Below, piece after piece: positions 1 to 7,078 of a stretch of 16,479 nucleotides of DNA (the first letter of the stretch is position 1; each line of letters opens with the position of its first letter). The position numbers and the translations under genes are program-made. The stretch spans positions 1 to 16,479 of the forward strand of contig JAEUSA010000271.1 in the NCBI GenBank assembly GCA_016788945.1, given 5' to 3'. This DNA comes from Leptospiraceae bacterium. Its GTDB lineage: Bacteria; Spirochaetota; Leptospiria; Turneriellales; Turneriellaceae. The notes under the pieces are model-generated. The model was given only the letters and a program-made list of their open reading frames with translations, did no database searches and was not told the origin of the DNA.

Positions 1-687
1 GGGCGTGTGTTGATGGTTACCGCGAGCCCTGCGGCGAACCTGTCTGATCTGCGAGATCTGATACGCATTGCCGGTGAAATTGATGCGAACCTCAAATTAT
101 CTCCCGATGGTGAACTCAGGGCTGGAACCCATCTGTTTGCCGGTGATTCGCTGATTTTTGTCGATATCATCCGCAATATTTCCCGCGAAGGTCCACTCGT
201 GTTTCTCATCTGTTTTCTATCAGTGGCGCTGCTGATTTTTGCAGGGTTTCGCAATGGCTACGATTTTGCCGTTGTGTTTGTATTTCTCTCTTTAGGCCTT
301 ACTGCCTTTATTGGAACCATTATGCTAACGCAGATCAAGCTGAATTTTTTCAATTTTATTACGGTGCCGATCACCATTGGCATCGGTGTCGATTACGCCA
401 TCAATATCTATTATCGTTATGTGGCCGATGGAAAAAATTCGGTGCGCAGTGCCATTGAGCATACTGGTAGTGCAGTAGTCCTGTGTTCGTGGACGACTAT
501 CATCGGCTATGGCACGATGTTGTGGACACACAATCAAGCGATGGCTTCATTTGGTTTGATGGCAGTAATCGGTGAGGTTTGCTGCATTATTTTTGCGCTT
601 ATTTTCATGACTGCTTGGCTTTCACGGCGTGAGAAGAAACGACACAGCGCTTTGTCGGCAAAAAGCCGCATGAATGTGTCGGCTTAG
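1..687 (+). CDS. MMPL/RND-family transporter, C-terminal fragment
   Basis: This is the 3' end of a membrane exporter of the RND superfamily (MMPL/SSD-like branch). The frame is open to the left edge (codons at 1-3 and 4-6), so the true start lies outside the window and the GTG at 7 is not taken as the start. Counting from that codon, five hydrophobic segments are visible at about residues 63-81, 86-108, 113-133, 154-173 and 181-204, matching the last transmembrane helices of an RND protomer. The segment GIGVDYAINIYYRY near residue 125 is the conserved MMPL signature in the helix that carries the proton-relay region. The tail is short, basic and cytoplasmic. The substrate cannot be told from this fragment; hopanoid, lipid or drug export are all possible. 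Its stop overlaps the stop of the convergent PilZ gene by four bases. Confidence 0.85.
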   Translation, partial: GRVLMVTASPAANLSDLRDLIRIAGEIDANLKLSPDGELRAGTHLFAGDSLIFVDIIRNISREGPLVFLICFLSVALLIFAGFRNGYDFAVVFVFLSLGLTAFIGTIMLTQIKLNFFNFITVPITIGIGVDYAINIYYRYVADGKNSVRSAIEHTGSAVVLCSWTTIIGYGTMLWTHNQAMASFGLMAVIGEVCCIIFALIFMTAWLSRREKKRHSALSAKSRMNVSA

Positions 688-1790
688 TCAAGCAGAATCT
701 TCAACGCCGCTTCCGCTGCTTCAGATACATTTTCGAATTCAATACCGTAGCGGCGCCCGTTTTCGAGTGAAGTCATATTCATAATTTTGCCGCTGATCGT
801 CGCCGTGTTCTCGGCGGTAAAATGTGCATCAAAAACGATTTTATCTCCTATGCCTGCGGCAGAAAGCATCGTCCGTTGGCCGGTGTAAATGAAGCCCATA
901 CCGCCGTGGCTAATGTCAATAATCTTGCCCGTAACCGGGTTTTCAGGAAAAGCCCGTTTCTCATCGAGATGTTTCTCGAGCCTGCGCACGAGCTGGCGCA
1001 CCGAGTGGTATTGGCTGATGTTGAGCGGCGCGCGGCTGCTGAGTACCTGCACATAACCGATTAGCAGAGCGCCGCGGTAACGCAGTGGTTCGCAGATTTC
1101 GCCGAGATAATCCCCCGGCAGGGCATCGGAGCGCATAACCTGTTCATATTCACTATAAGGCATTGCCATCAGTTTCAGGTCGTCGCCCTGCCTCTGTTCG
1201 CCCATGCGAGGGGCGAATACTGGCAGGTTAAAATCCTGCAGCTTTTTCATGCGTACGGTCAGGCGGTTATGGCGTTGCAATTCGATTTTTACAGTGGTCT
1301 CGGGAATTAGCTCGCGCAATGCTGAGATATATTGTGCAAACAACGAATCGCGCGACGCATTGCTGGCCGCATTGGCCTTATAGAATTCGGGGTGGGGGAT
1401 AACATTGCGAACCTGTCCGGCGAGGTCGCCCGAGCTTACGGCAACGCGATTTTCGTGGCGAATACCTCTTTTGCCTAGAAACAATCTTAAGGGCTTGAGA
1501 ATCTCGCTGCCGCGTTCTGTACGCGAGACGACTGTGCATTCGAGCATCATCGAATTGTCGTCTTTGACCAACAACAGGGTGCGCGACGGTGCAGCTGGCA
1601 TCTGGTGCATCACCTCGAGGTGCGGATGCGCATACGCAACCGCACGAGCTGTATTCTTCTGGTTGTTTTCGACAATGTGAATCGGAAACCGCGCGAATAA
1701 TTTTTCTGTTATTTGGTGCAATTGTGCGTGATCGATGATCTTGCGCACTTTGCCTGCATCGCCACCCTGTTGGTCTTCGTGACTCTTCAT
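684..1790 (-). CDS. PilZ-domain protein (DUF1577-like), putative c-di-GMP receptor
   Basis: The protein has 368 residues and a C-terminal PilZ domain at about 260-365. The DxSxxG motif is clear at residues 292-297 (DISHGG), followed by the β-rich tail ending in a RYGIEFENVSE stretch typical of PilZ. The partner RxxxR motif is less obvious; the best candidate is R265-QLV-R269, inside a helix-like basic segment, so binding of cyclic di-GMP is inferred and not certain. The roughly 250 N-terminal residues contain no transmembrane segment and probably form a YcgR-like or DUF1577-like sensory half; the overall architecture recalls DUF1577 proteins of Leptospira (from memory). The ATG at 1790 has no good Shine-Dalgarno sequence. 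The gene is divergent from rhlE across a 165-bp gap and convergent with the transporter. A role in motility, envelope or surface behaviour is likely for this family but not shown here. Confidence 0.75.
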   Translation of the reverse strand: MKSHEDQQGGDAGKVRKIIDHAQLHQITEKLFARFPIHIVENNQKNTARAVAYAHPHLEVMHQMPAAPSRTLLLVKDDNSMMLECTVVSRTERGSEILKPLRLFLGKRGIRHENRVAVSSGDLAGQVRNVIPHPEFYKANAASNASRDSLFAQYISALRELIPETTVKIELQRHNRLTVRMKKLQDFNLPVFAPRMGEQRQGDDLKLMAMPYSEYEQVMRSDALPGDYLGEICEPLRYRGALLIGYVQVLSSRAPLNISQYHSVRQLVRRLEKHLDEKRAFPENPVTGKIIDISHGGMGFIYTGQRTMLSAAGIGDKIVFDAHFTAENTATISGKIMNMTSLENGRRYGIEFENVSEAAEAALKILLD

Positions 1791-1955
1791 GCTGCTGATG
1801 GTCGTTTCCGCAGTTAATGTCGCCGCGTTAATAAATTATCTGTGTGATGTCTAAGTATTATTACGGATGCGGCGGCCGGGCATGCACTGTAACTTTTTTG
1901 GCACTCGTCTTGTTCGTTATGCTGTACGGTATGACTCAAGAACAGTCTTAGGCAG
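1791..1955. other. Divergent intergenic region (PilZ gene / rhlE)
   Basis: This 165-bp gap must hold promoters for both flanking genes. I see A+T-rich stretches (around 1829-1865 and 1890-1900) but no well-spaced -35/-10 pair I would defend. A six-codon ORF starting ATG at 1931 and ending TAG at 1949-1951 (MTQEQS) sits four bases before the rhlE start. Confidence 0.4.
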
Positions 1956-3266
1956 ATGTCCGGTTTTTCCGATTTCGCTTTTTCACCTGCGCTGTTTCAC
2001 AATATTGCGACCGCGGGCTTCTCTGAGCCGACGCCGATTCAGCGCGCAGCAATTCCCCTCGCACTCGCGGGCAATGATATACTCGGTCTCGCGCAAACCG
2101 GCACGGGCAAGACTGCCGCATTTTGCCTGCCACTATTGCAGCGCCTGAGCGCACCGCCGCGCAGCAACCCTGTGCATCCCGGCACACGGAAAGTGCGTGC
2201 GTTGATTGTCGCGCCGACGCGCGAACTCGCCGAGCAGATTCATGAAGTCATTCTCAGTCTCGGCAAAGCGTTGAACCTGCGTTCGACGACGATCTATGGC
2301 GGTGCGAGCATGAACCGCCAACTGAGTGAACTACGGCGCGGCGTGGATATTGTTGTGGCTTGCCCTGGCAGGCTGATCGATCACATGGATCGCAAAAGCA
2401 TCGATCTGGGGCATGTCGAAACGCTGGTACTCGATGAGGCAGACCAGATGTTCGATATGGGCTTTCTGCCCGGCATACGCAAGATTGTCGCCGCACTTTC
2501 CAAAGAACGGCAGACTATGCTGTTTTCCGCCACGATGCCCGATGAAATCCGTAAGCTGAGTTTTGAAATATTGAAAGATCCTAAAAAGGTGGAGCTCGAA
2601 CGCGGGCCGGTGGCAACCATCAATCATGCGCTCTACCCGGTATCACAGGAGATGAAAACTTCTTTATTATTGCATCTGCTCAAAACTACCGGCAGTGGGC
2701 CGATTCTGGTCTTTACCAAAACTAAACACAAGGCCAGCCGCCTCGCCGATCAGATTGCCAAAGCAGGATTCAAAACTGCGGCGTTGCAGGGTAACTTGTC
2801 GCAGAATCAGCGTGCCCGCTCACTCGATGGCTTCCGGTCAGGCAAGTACCAGATTCTCGTCGCGACCGATATCGCGGCGCGCGGCATCGACGTGAATGAT
2901 ATCTCACACATCATCAACTATGACGTGCCCGCCACGGGTGAAACCTATATCCACCGTATTGGCCGCACCGCGCGCGCGACTAAAAGCGGTGATGCTTACA
3001 CCTTCGTCACCGGAGACGACAAGCGGCTCATCCGCGACATCGAAAAGGCCCTCGGGAAACCGATCGAGCGGCGAATGCTCGCCGATTTCGACTATAAAGG
3101 GAGCGCCCCCGTCATTCCTGAAACTGTTCGGGCCGAAACACAGGCCAAAACGAAGAATGCACAAAAACCCCAGTCAGCGCAGTCTGCGCCGCAGCGAGCG
3201 GCTGGCGAGCGACCGAAAAAAGCGGGCAAACCCCGCCGTCGCCGCTTTCGTGGTTTCGGCCGGTAA
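1956..3266 (+). CDS. rhlE: DEAD-box ATP-dependent RNA helicase, RhlE type
   Basis: This 436-residue superfamily 2 RNA helicase is expected to remodel RNA or RNA-protein complexes (ribosome assembly, cold adaptation, RNA decay) in the cytoplasm. All core motifs are present in order: Q motif GFSEPTPIQ (21-29), Walker A AQTGTGKT (46-53), PTRELA (87-92), GG (115-116), CPGR (136-139, where TPGR is usual), DEAD (160-163), SAT (191-193), ATDIAARGIDV (303-313) and HRIGRTAR (333-340). After the core comes a low-complexity tail rich in A, Q, K and R ending in a run of arginines, as in the RhlE subgroup, probably for non-specific RNA binding. The start at ATG 1956 fits the usual N-terminus (MSGFSDFAFS aligns with the MSFSDL-type start of RhlE). 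The Shine-Dalgarno sequence is weak. The exact subgroup (RhlE rather than DbpA, SrmB or CsdA) is a judgement from length and the Q-motif region. Confidence 0.93.
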   Translation: MSGFSDFAFSPALFHNIATAGFSEPTPIQRAAIPLALAGNDILGLAQTGTGKTAAFCLPLLQRLSAPPRSNPVHPGTRKVRALIVAPTRELAEQIHEVILSLGKALNLRSTTIYGGASMNRQLSELRRGVDIVVACPGRLIDHMDRKSIDLGHVETLVLDEADQMFDMGFLPGIRKIVAALSKERQTMLFSATMPDEIRKLSFEILKDPKKVELERGPVATINHALYPVSQEMKTSLLLHLLKTTGSGPILVFTKTKHKASRLADQIAKAGFKTAALQGNLSQNQRARSLDGFRSGKYQILVATDIAARGIDVNDISHIINYDVPATGETYIHRIGRTARATKSGDAYTFVTGDDKRLIRDIEKALGKPIERRMLADFDYKGSAPVIPETVRAETQAKTKNAQKPQSAQSAPQRAAGERPKKAGKPRRRRFRGFGR

Positions 3267-3269
3267 CGC

Positions 3270-3291
3270 GCTGCGCGACCTGCTGCGCAGC
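3270..3291 (+). terminator. GC-rich hairpin after rhlE, possible weak terminator
   Basis: GCTGCGC (3270-3276) pairs perfectly with GCGCAGC (3285-3291) around an 8-nt loop, just past the rhlE stop. There is no following T-run, so it is at most a factor-dependent or inefficient terminator, or an mRNA-stabilising 3' structure. Confidence 0.35.
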
Positions 3292-3350
3292 CCCTAATAA
3301 GAAATCCCTCTTTACTTGACCGGGTGGCAGTGCCCCCGCGCGTGCAATGT

Positions 3351-4298
3351 ATGCAAGCAGTTTATTTTGAGAAATTCGGCGGCAGTGAAGTGCTGCGCGT
3401 GGGTGAAATGCCCGACCCGGTGTGTGGTTCATCTCAGGTTCTCGTTGAAGTGAAGGCAGCGTCGGTAAATCCCGTGGATTATAAAATTGTCGCGGGCGAA
3501 GGTCTGCCGCTGCCCTTGTTCGGAAAATTTCCGCGCATTCCCGGCAGCGATTTTGCCGGCGTCGTGCTTGAGACCGGTCGTTCGGTGAAGCATGTTTCTC
3601 CGGGTGACCGCGTCTATGGCGTCAGTACATCCTTTTTTGGTGGGCCGGGTTCGCATGCTGAACGGCTCGCGACCAACCAGCGTGTCGTTCGCCGCATACC
3701 GCAGGGTTTAAGTTTTGAAACGATGTCAGCGATTCCGGTGGGAGCTTTGACGGCACTCAATGGCCTCAGACAATGTGGCAATCTTTCCGGTAAACGCATT
3801 TTGCTGACGGGTGCCAGCGGTGGCGTCGGCCTTTTTGCTCTGCAGCTTGCGAAAAATTTCGGTGCGCATGTCACGACGATCTGCAGTGCAAAAAATGTAG
3901 CGCTCGTAAAGCGCCTCGGCAGTGACGACGCGCGTGATTATGCAAATACACCGCTTACGGCGTTTGGCCGCGATTTTGATATTTTTTTCGACGCGTATGG
4001 GCCAACCGAACTGAAGGATGCGGCCAAACTGATTCGCGCCGGAGGTTATTACGTTACAACCTTGCCGCGGGGGGCAAAAATTTTCAAAGCTGTGTTCGGT
4101 TTTGCGTTTCACAACCCGCGGGTAGTGATGGCGAATCTGAGCATCAAAAAAGAAGGCTTCGAGACGATCGAAAAACTGCTCGTGGACAAAAAAATAGAAG
4201 TGCTGATATCCCAAAAGTTTTCGCTGGCGAAAGCGGCAGAGGCCTATGAAACCCTGATGAAGGGGGGCGTGCCCGGCAAAATTATTATTACCCTCTGA
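3351..4298 (+). CDS. Zinc-less MDR oxidoreductase, quinone oxidoreductase-like
   Basis: This medium-chain dehydrogenase/reductase of the quinone oxidoreductase branch (QOR, RTN4IP1-like) is expected to reduce quinones or enones with NADPH in the cytoplasm. With the ATG at 3351 the protein has 315 residues. Visible signatures are ASVNPVDYK (37-45), PGSDFAGVV (64-72) and the Rossmann nucleotide-binding loop GASGGVG (154-160). The cysteine-rich structural zinc loop and catalytic zinc ligands of alcohol dehydrogenases are absent. A GTG at 3324 would add nine residues (MAVPPRVQC), but the family normally begins at the MQAVYFEKFGG-type motif, so ATG 3351 is preferred; neither start has a strong ribosome-binding site. 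The SDR gene follows after only five bases, so the two are very probably cotranscribed. The physiological substrate is unknown. Confidence 0.88.
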   Translation: MQAVYFEKFGGSEVLRVGEMPDPVCGSSQVLVEVKAASVNPVDYKIVAGEGLPLPLFGKFPRIPGSDFAGVVLETGRSVKHVSPGDRVYGVSTSFFGGPGSHAERLATNQRVVRRIPQGLSFETMSAIPVGALTALNGLRQCGNLSGKRILLTGASGGVGLFALQLAKNFGAHVTTICSAKNVALVKRLGSDDARDYANTPLTAFGRDFDIFFDAYGPTELKDAAKLIRAGGYYVTTLPRGAKIFKAVFGFAFHNPRVVMANLSIKKEGFETIEKLLVDKKIEVLISQKFSLAKAAEAYETLMKGGVPGKIIITL

Positions 4299-4303
4299 AA
4301 AGT

Positions 4304-5068
4304 ATGATAACACGCACGGCATTTGTCACCGGTGCCTCGAGCGGCTTCGGAGCGGCCATTGCGCGCAGGTTAGCTGAGCGTGGCATGAAACTCATTCTGC
4401 TCGCTCGCCGTTCAGAACGACTGCAAAAGCTTGCATCGGAACTTGGCGTACCTGCGCATACCATCGCCTGCGACATCCGGGACAATGCGGCGGTTAAATC
4501 AGCGCTGCAGAATCTCCCCGCCAAATTTCGCGACATCGATATACTGGTGAATAATGCGGGCCTGGCGCTGGGGCTCGAAAGCGCCGATAAAACAGATTGG
4601 GCCGACTGGTTGCAGATGATTGACACCAACTGCACCGCGCTTGCTTATCTGACGCGACTGGTCGTCGTAGGCATGGTCGAGCGCCGGCGCGGGCATATTA
4701 TCAACATGGGGTCGGTCGCCGGGCATTATGCTTATCCCGGTGGCAATGTATACGGTGCGAGCAAAGCATTCGTCGAGCAGTTCTCGCGCGGTCTGCGCGC
4801 TGACCTCGCAGGCCATAAGATTCGCGTGACCCACATTGCTCCGGGTCTCGCCGGTGGCAGTGAGTTTTCACAGGTCAGATTTCATGGCGACGAGCAAAAG
4901 GCTCAAGCCGTTTATGAAAACACGCAGCCGCTCATGCCCGCAGACATCGCCGAATGTGTTGATTGGGTTATCCATTTACCTGAGCACGTCAATATTAACA
5001 GCATAGAACTGATGCCCACCTGTCAGGCTGCAGGACCTCTCGCGGTGCATCGCAACAAAACGGCTTGA
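4304..5068 (+). CDS. ydfG: SDR oxidoreductase, YdfG-type NADP-dependent 3-hydroxy acid dehydrogenase
   Basis: This classical short-chain dehydrogenase/reductase of 254 residues resembles E. coli YdfG, which oxidises L-allo-threonine, L-serine and other 3-hydroxy acids and reduces malonic semialdehyde. Motifs seen: the cofactor loop TGASSGFG (9-16), an RR pair at 35-36 after the second strand that fits NADP preference, NNAG (83-86), and catalytic S137, Y150 and K154 (YGASK). The C-terminal half carries YdfG-specific landmarks: a PGLAGGSEFS segment, a VRFHGD segment, and HVNINSIELMP near the end. A GAAAAG ribosome-binding site sits just before the ATG, overlapping the intergenic space after the MDR gene. 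Alternative: another cP2-type SDR with a different hydroxy-acid substrate; the family call itself is very secure. Confidence 0.9.
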   Translation: MITRTAFVTGASSGFGAAIARRLAERGMKLILLARRSERLQKLASELGVPAHTIACDIRDNAAVKSALQNLPAKFRDIDILVNNAGLALGLESADKTDWADWLQMIDTNCTALAYLTRLVVVGMVERRRGHIINMGSVAGHYAYPGGNVYGASKAFVEQFSRGLRADLAGHKIRVTHIAPGLAGGSEFSQVRFHGDEQKAQAVYENTQPLMPADIAECVDWVIHLPEHVNINSIELMPTCQAAGPLAVHRNKTA

Positions 5069-5098
5069 AAGGCCGGTGCGCAGTATACCCATGGCTAT

Positions 5099-5545
5099 AT
5101 GAAACGTTTAGTTATTATTGCAGGATTTTTCTCGCTGATTCACGCTGCGTCGCTCATGGCTCAGGAAGCCGAAGCGCAGACGAATAAGCTTGCGATTACC
5201 AAGGGTAAAGTTCAGGCATTCGGCGAATGGCTACAGATACCTGCGGGATTCACCGAGGTATACCAGTCGGGTTCGACGGTTTTCTTTTCGCAGAGTGTCA
5301 GCGGTGAAAAACAAATGTATGCTCTGGTGAAAAAAATCCAGGCCGTCTACAAAGGCAAAAAAATTCTGGGAAAAAAAGTTCCCGCTTTCAAAAAAGACGA
5401 GCAGCCCGGTTTTGCGGCGATCACCTGGAAAGCTTCGGGATGTAAACCCGGCGAGGCAGGGCCTGAAATTTCGATTAGCGGCGACCGCCGCGAGCTGACG
5501 GTTTCTGTATATATTTCGCCAACTTGCGCCAAGCCGATGGAGTAA
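5099..5545 (+). CDS. Small secreted protein of unknown function
   Basis: I do not recognise this 148-residue protein. It begins with a clear Sec signal peptide (MKRL, a hydrophobic core, then a likely cleavage after the SLMA at residues 18-21), giving a mature protein of about 127 residues. The mature part is lysine-rich (the KGKKILGKKV region, about 85-94) and has exactly two cysteines, at about 115 and 143, which could form one disulfide in the periplasm. The pattern of alternating short hydrophobic stretches suggests a small β-rich domain. No transmembrane helix or lipobox follows the signal. It lies 30 bases after ydfG and may be the last gene of that transcript. Its TAA at 5543-5545 directly abuts the stop of the convergent YciO-family gene. 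No Shine-Dalgarno sequence is evident. Confidence 0.7.
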   Translation: MKRLVIIAGFFSLIHAASLMAQEAEAQTNKLAITKGKVQAFGEWLQIPAGFTEVYQSGSTVFFSQSVSGEKQMYALVKKIQAVYKGKKILGKKVPAFKKDEQPGFAAITWKASGCKPGEAGPEISISGDRRELTVSVYISPTCAKPME

Positions 5546-6169
5546 CTACTCTGTCGCTCGAATAACACCTTCGGGTACCGTGCCCGAACCTTCGCGCATC
5601 AGCGTCGGCGGCCATTCACGCACGTCGAGAATCGTCGAATACTGGCCGGGCACTTCACCGCAGCTGACCACGGCACCCACGCGGTTTTCGTAACGGTCGG
5701 CGAGCTCTTCAAAATCCTGCATGTCTTCGGTTGGCATATCTAGCGAGCTGCCGATCAGGGGCAGATCTAATTGTTCCAGTAATGCTGCAATGAGTGGATG
5801 TTCGATGATGCGGATGCCCACAGTGTTTTGTTTGGTCACCGCGTAGTGCGGCAAGTTTTTTGCCGCGTCGAAAATGAGTGTGTACGGGCCCGGCAGAATT
5901 TCTTTCATTAGGCGGAACAATTGGTTGCCCTGTGAGCGTACATAGCTGCTCATCTGCGAGAAGTCGCGGCAATAGAGTGTGAGCGCTTTGTTGTTGGGTA
6001 GATTCTTGATACGTTGAATTTGTGTGACGCTGTTTTTGCTCTGTGCGAGGGTAACAAACGCATAAACGGTATCTGTCGGTAGAACGAGCAGAGCTCCGTC
6101 TTTGAGTTGCGCGACGAGTTGTTTAACGAGCCGCGGTTCGGGATTTTTTGGATGCAGGTAGAGACGCAA
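5546..6169 (-). CDS. yciO: YrdC/Sua5-domain protein, YciO subfamily
   Basis: This 207-residue YrdC-fold protein is close in length to E. coli YciO. YrdC/TsaC enzymes make threonylcarbamoyl-AMP from threonine, bicarbonate and ATP for tRNA t6A37; YciO members share the fold, but their in vivo role is less certain. Motifs seen: PTDTVYA (31-37), KNLPNNKAL (55-63), PGPYTLIF (93-100), VGIRIIEHPL (117-126), a paired serine at 141-142 where TsaC has a TSAN-type motif, and a C-terminal MREGSG (191-196). The last two features place it nearer YciO than TsaC. No Sua5 C-terminal domain is present. The only usable start is TTG at 6169, without a Shine-Dalgarno sequence; the frame upstream is closed by a TAG at 6239-6241, inside the palindromic element. 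It follows the barrel gene on the same strand. Confidence 0.82.
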   Translation of the reverse strand: MRLYLHPKNPEPRLVKQLVAQLKDGALLVLPTDTVYAFVTLAQSKNSVTQIQRIKNLPNNKALTLYCRDFSQMSSYVRSQGNQLFRLMKEILPGPYTLIFDAAKNLPHYAVTKQNTVGIRIIEHPLIAALLEQLDLPLIGSSLDMPTEDMQDFEELADRYENRVGAVVSCGEVPGQYSTILDVREWPPTLMREGSGTVPEGVIRATE

Positions 6170-6185
6170 GGGTAGTTGGTAAGCA

Positions 6186-6333
6186 GCGGTTACACACCGC
6201 CTCGTCTTGCTCGCAAGTTGCAGGCTTCGCGGTTTCGGCTAACCGAAACCGCACACGAGCGGGCAGTGCCCGGCCTGCAACTCGCGTTCACGCTGCGCGT
6301 GAACCGCAAGCCCTGTTGGCGGTGTTTACAACC
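6186..6333. repeat. Composite nested palindromic element
   Basis: Several inverted repeats nest inside one another. The outer pair ACACCGCC/GGCGGTGT is at 6194-6201 and 6318-6325; inside it CTTGC/GCAAG (6206-6210, 6306-6310); then GTTGCAGGC/GCCTGCAAC (6217-6225, 6273-6281), enclosing a perfect 10-bp stem GCGGTTTCGG/CCGAAACCGC with a 4-base loop (6229-6252) and CGGGC/GCCCG (6260-6264, 6268-6272); and finally GTTCACGC/GCGTGAAC with a 3-base loop (6286-6304). It fills almost the whole gap between the barrel gene and yciO and reaches into the barrel gene's stop codon. No T-run follows any stem on the transcribed strand. It could be a REP/MITE-like repeat, a structured 3'UTR or an intercistronic regulator. 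Confidence 0.7.
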
Positions 6334-6946
6334 AAATCATAGCACCGATAGACATCCGCCAGCCGCTGGTCGTGAGGTCTGAGGCGGTGACGCCGGCGTT
6401 TTTCAGTTCAGACGGCAGAGAAGGTGAGAGTGAACTCCATTGAACACCGCCTTCGGCAAACACATAAACGAGAGGCAGCACTTTCATGGTGAGGCCGAAG
6501 AGCGTGTGGCCGCCCGTGCCGTAGTAAAGTGCATCAGAGGTCGCAGTCGCGGCCGTACCAGAAACCGTATACGTGGTTTTTACGGTGTTGCCTTCATAGC
6601 CGAAACCGAAACCCGCATAGGGGGTTACTCCCAATACATTACCGATGATATCAGCATAGACGACAACTTCGCCGCCGACGCGCAATTGTTTTGTGTCGGG
6701 AGAGCCCGATGGACCACCAGAGAGTGAACCGTAGTCAAGATATGGACCTGCGCCAAAAGTGATCAACAGTGGAATACCCACTGTGAAACGCGCAAACGAA
6801 CCAAACCCAACACCGGAATAAGTGGTGCCGCTGGAAAATTTGTCGCTGGTATAATTTCCCTGAACGCCCAGCTGAACGATAGAAAATGCCGGGGTGGCAA
6901 ATGCGAAAACTGCAGCAAATGCTGCCAAAAGTTTCAATTTCTTCAT
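6326..6946 (-). CDS. Outer-membrane β-barrel protein (OmpX/OmpW-like size), unknown role
   Basis: This 206-residue protein has a textbook Sec signal (MKKLKLL, a hydrophobic core, ATPAFS) cleaved near residues 20-22. The mature chain alternates hydrophobic and polar residues, with many Gly, Tyr, Ser and Thr and repeated GFGFGY and YGTGG-type turns. It contains no long hydrophobic helix, and its last strand ends in an aromatic-rich IGAMIWL. This is the composition of a small outer-membrane barrel of about eight strands. It has the strongest ribosome-binding site in the window, GGAGG five bases before the ATG, which suggests high expression. A TTGACC on the minus strand at 7005-7010 could be a -35 box, but no good -10 lies at the right distance. 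yciO follows on the same strand after the palindromic element. I cannot say whether it is a channel or a purely structural surface protein. Confidence 0.78.
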   Translation of the reverse strand: MKKLKLLAAFAAVFAFATPAFSIVQLGVQGNYTSDKFSSGTTYSGVGFGSFARFTVGIPLLITFGAGPYLDYGSLSGGPSGSPDTKQLRVGGEVVVYADIIGNVLGVTPYAGFGFGYEGNTVKTTYTVSGTAATATSDALYYGTGGHTLFGLTMKVLPLVYVFAEGGVQWSSLSPSLPSELKNAGVTASDLTTSGWRMSIGAMIWL

Positions 6947-6948
6947 AT

Positions 6949-6956
6949 TCCTCCGC
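6949..6956 (-). promoter_or_regulatory. Strong Shine-Dalgarno of the barrel gene
   Basis: On the minus strand GGAGG stands five bases upstream of the ATG at 6946. It is the only near-perfect Shine-Dalgarno sequence I find in the window and fixes the start of the barrel gene. Confidence 0.7.
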
Positions 6957-7078
6957 GGGCCTGTGGCCCTGTATTTTGAATAAGACGTTTGTTTTTACCC
7001 TGACGGTCAACTAATTTCGCAAATTATTGCTTGCCCGACCATGCGGCCACCCGCACGAGACATAATCCGGGGCCCGTA

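Noticed and set aside
3324..3350. GTG start for the MDR gene giving nine more residues
   Set aside because: The extra residues do not fit the family's usual N-terminus, and the ATG at 3351 does.
3726..4322. A 198-codon minus-strand open frame
   Set aside because: Antisense to the MDR gene, whose Rossmann and MDR motifs are unambiguous; the shadow has no family features.
6229..6252. Rho-independent terminator for the barrel gene
   Set aside because: The stem is perfect, but on the transcribed strand it is followed by mixed GC-rich sequence and not a U-run, and it is embedded in a larger structure.
6186..6333. Integron attC site
   Set aside because: The palindrome lacks the paired RYYYAAC and GTTRRRY core sites at its ends, and no integrase or cassette array is visible.
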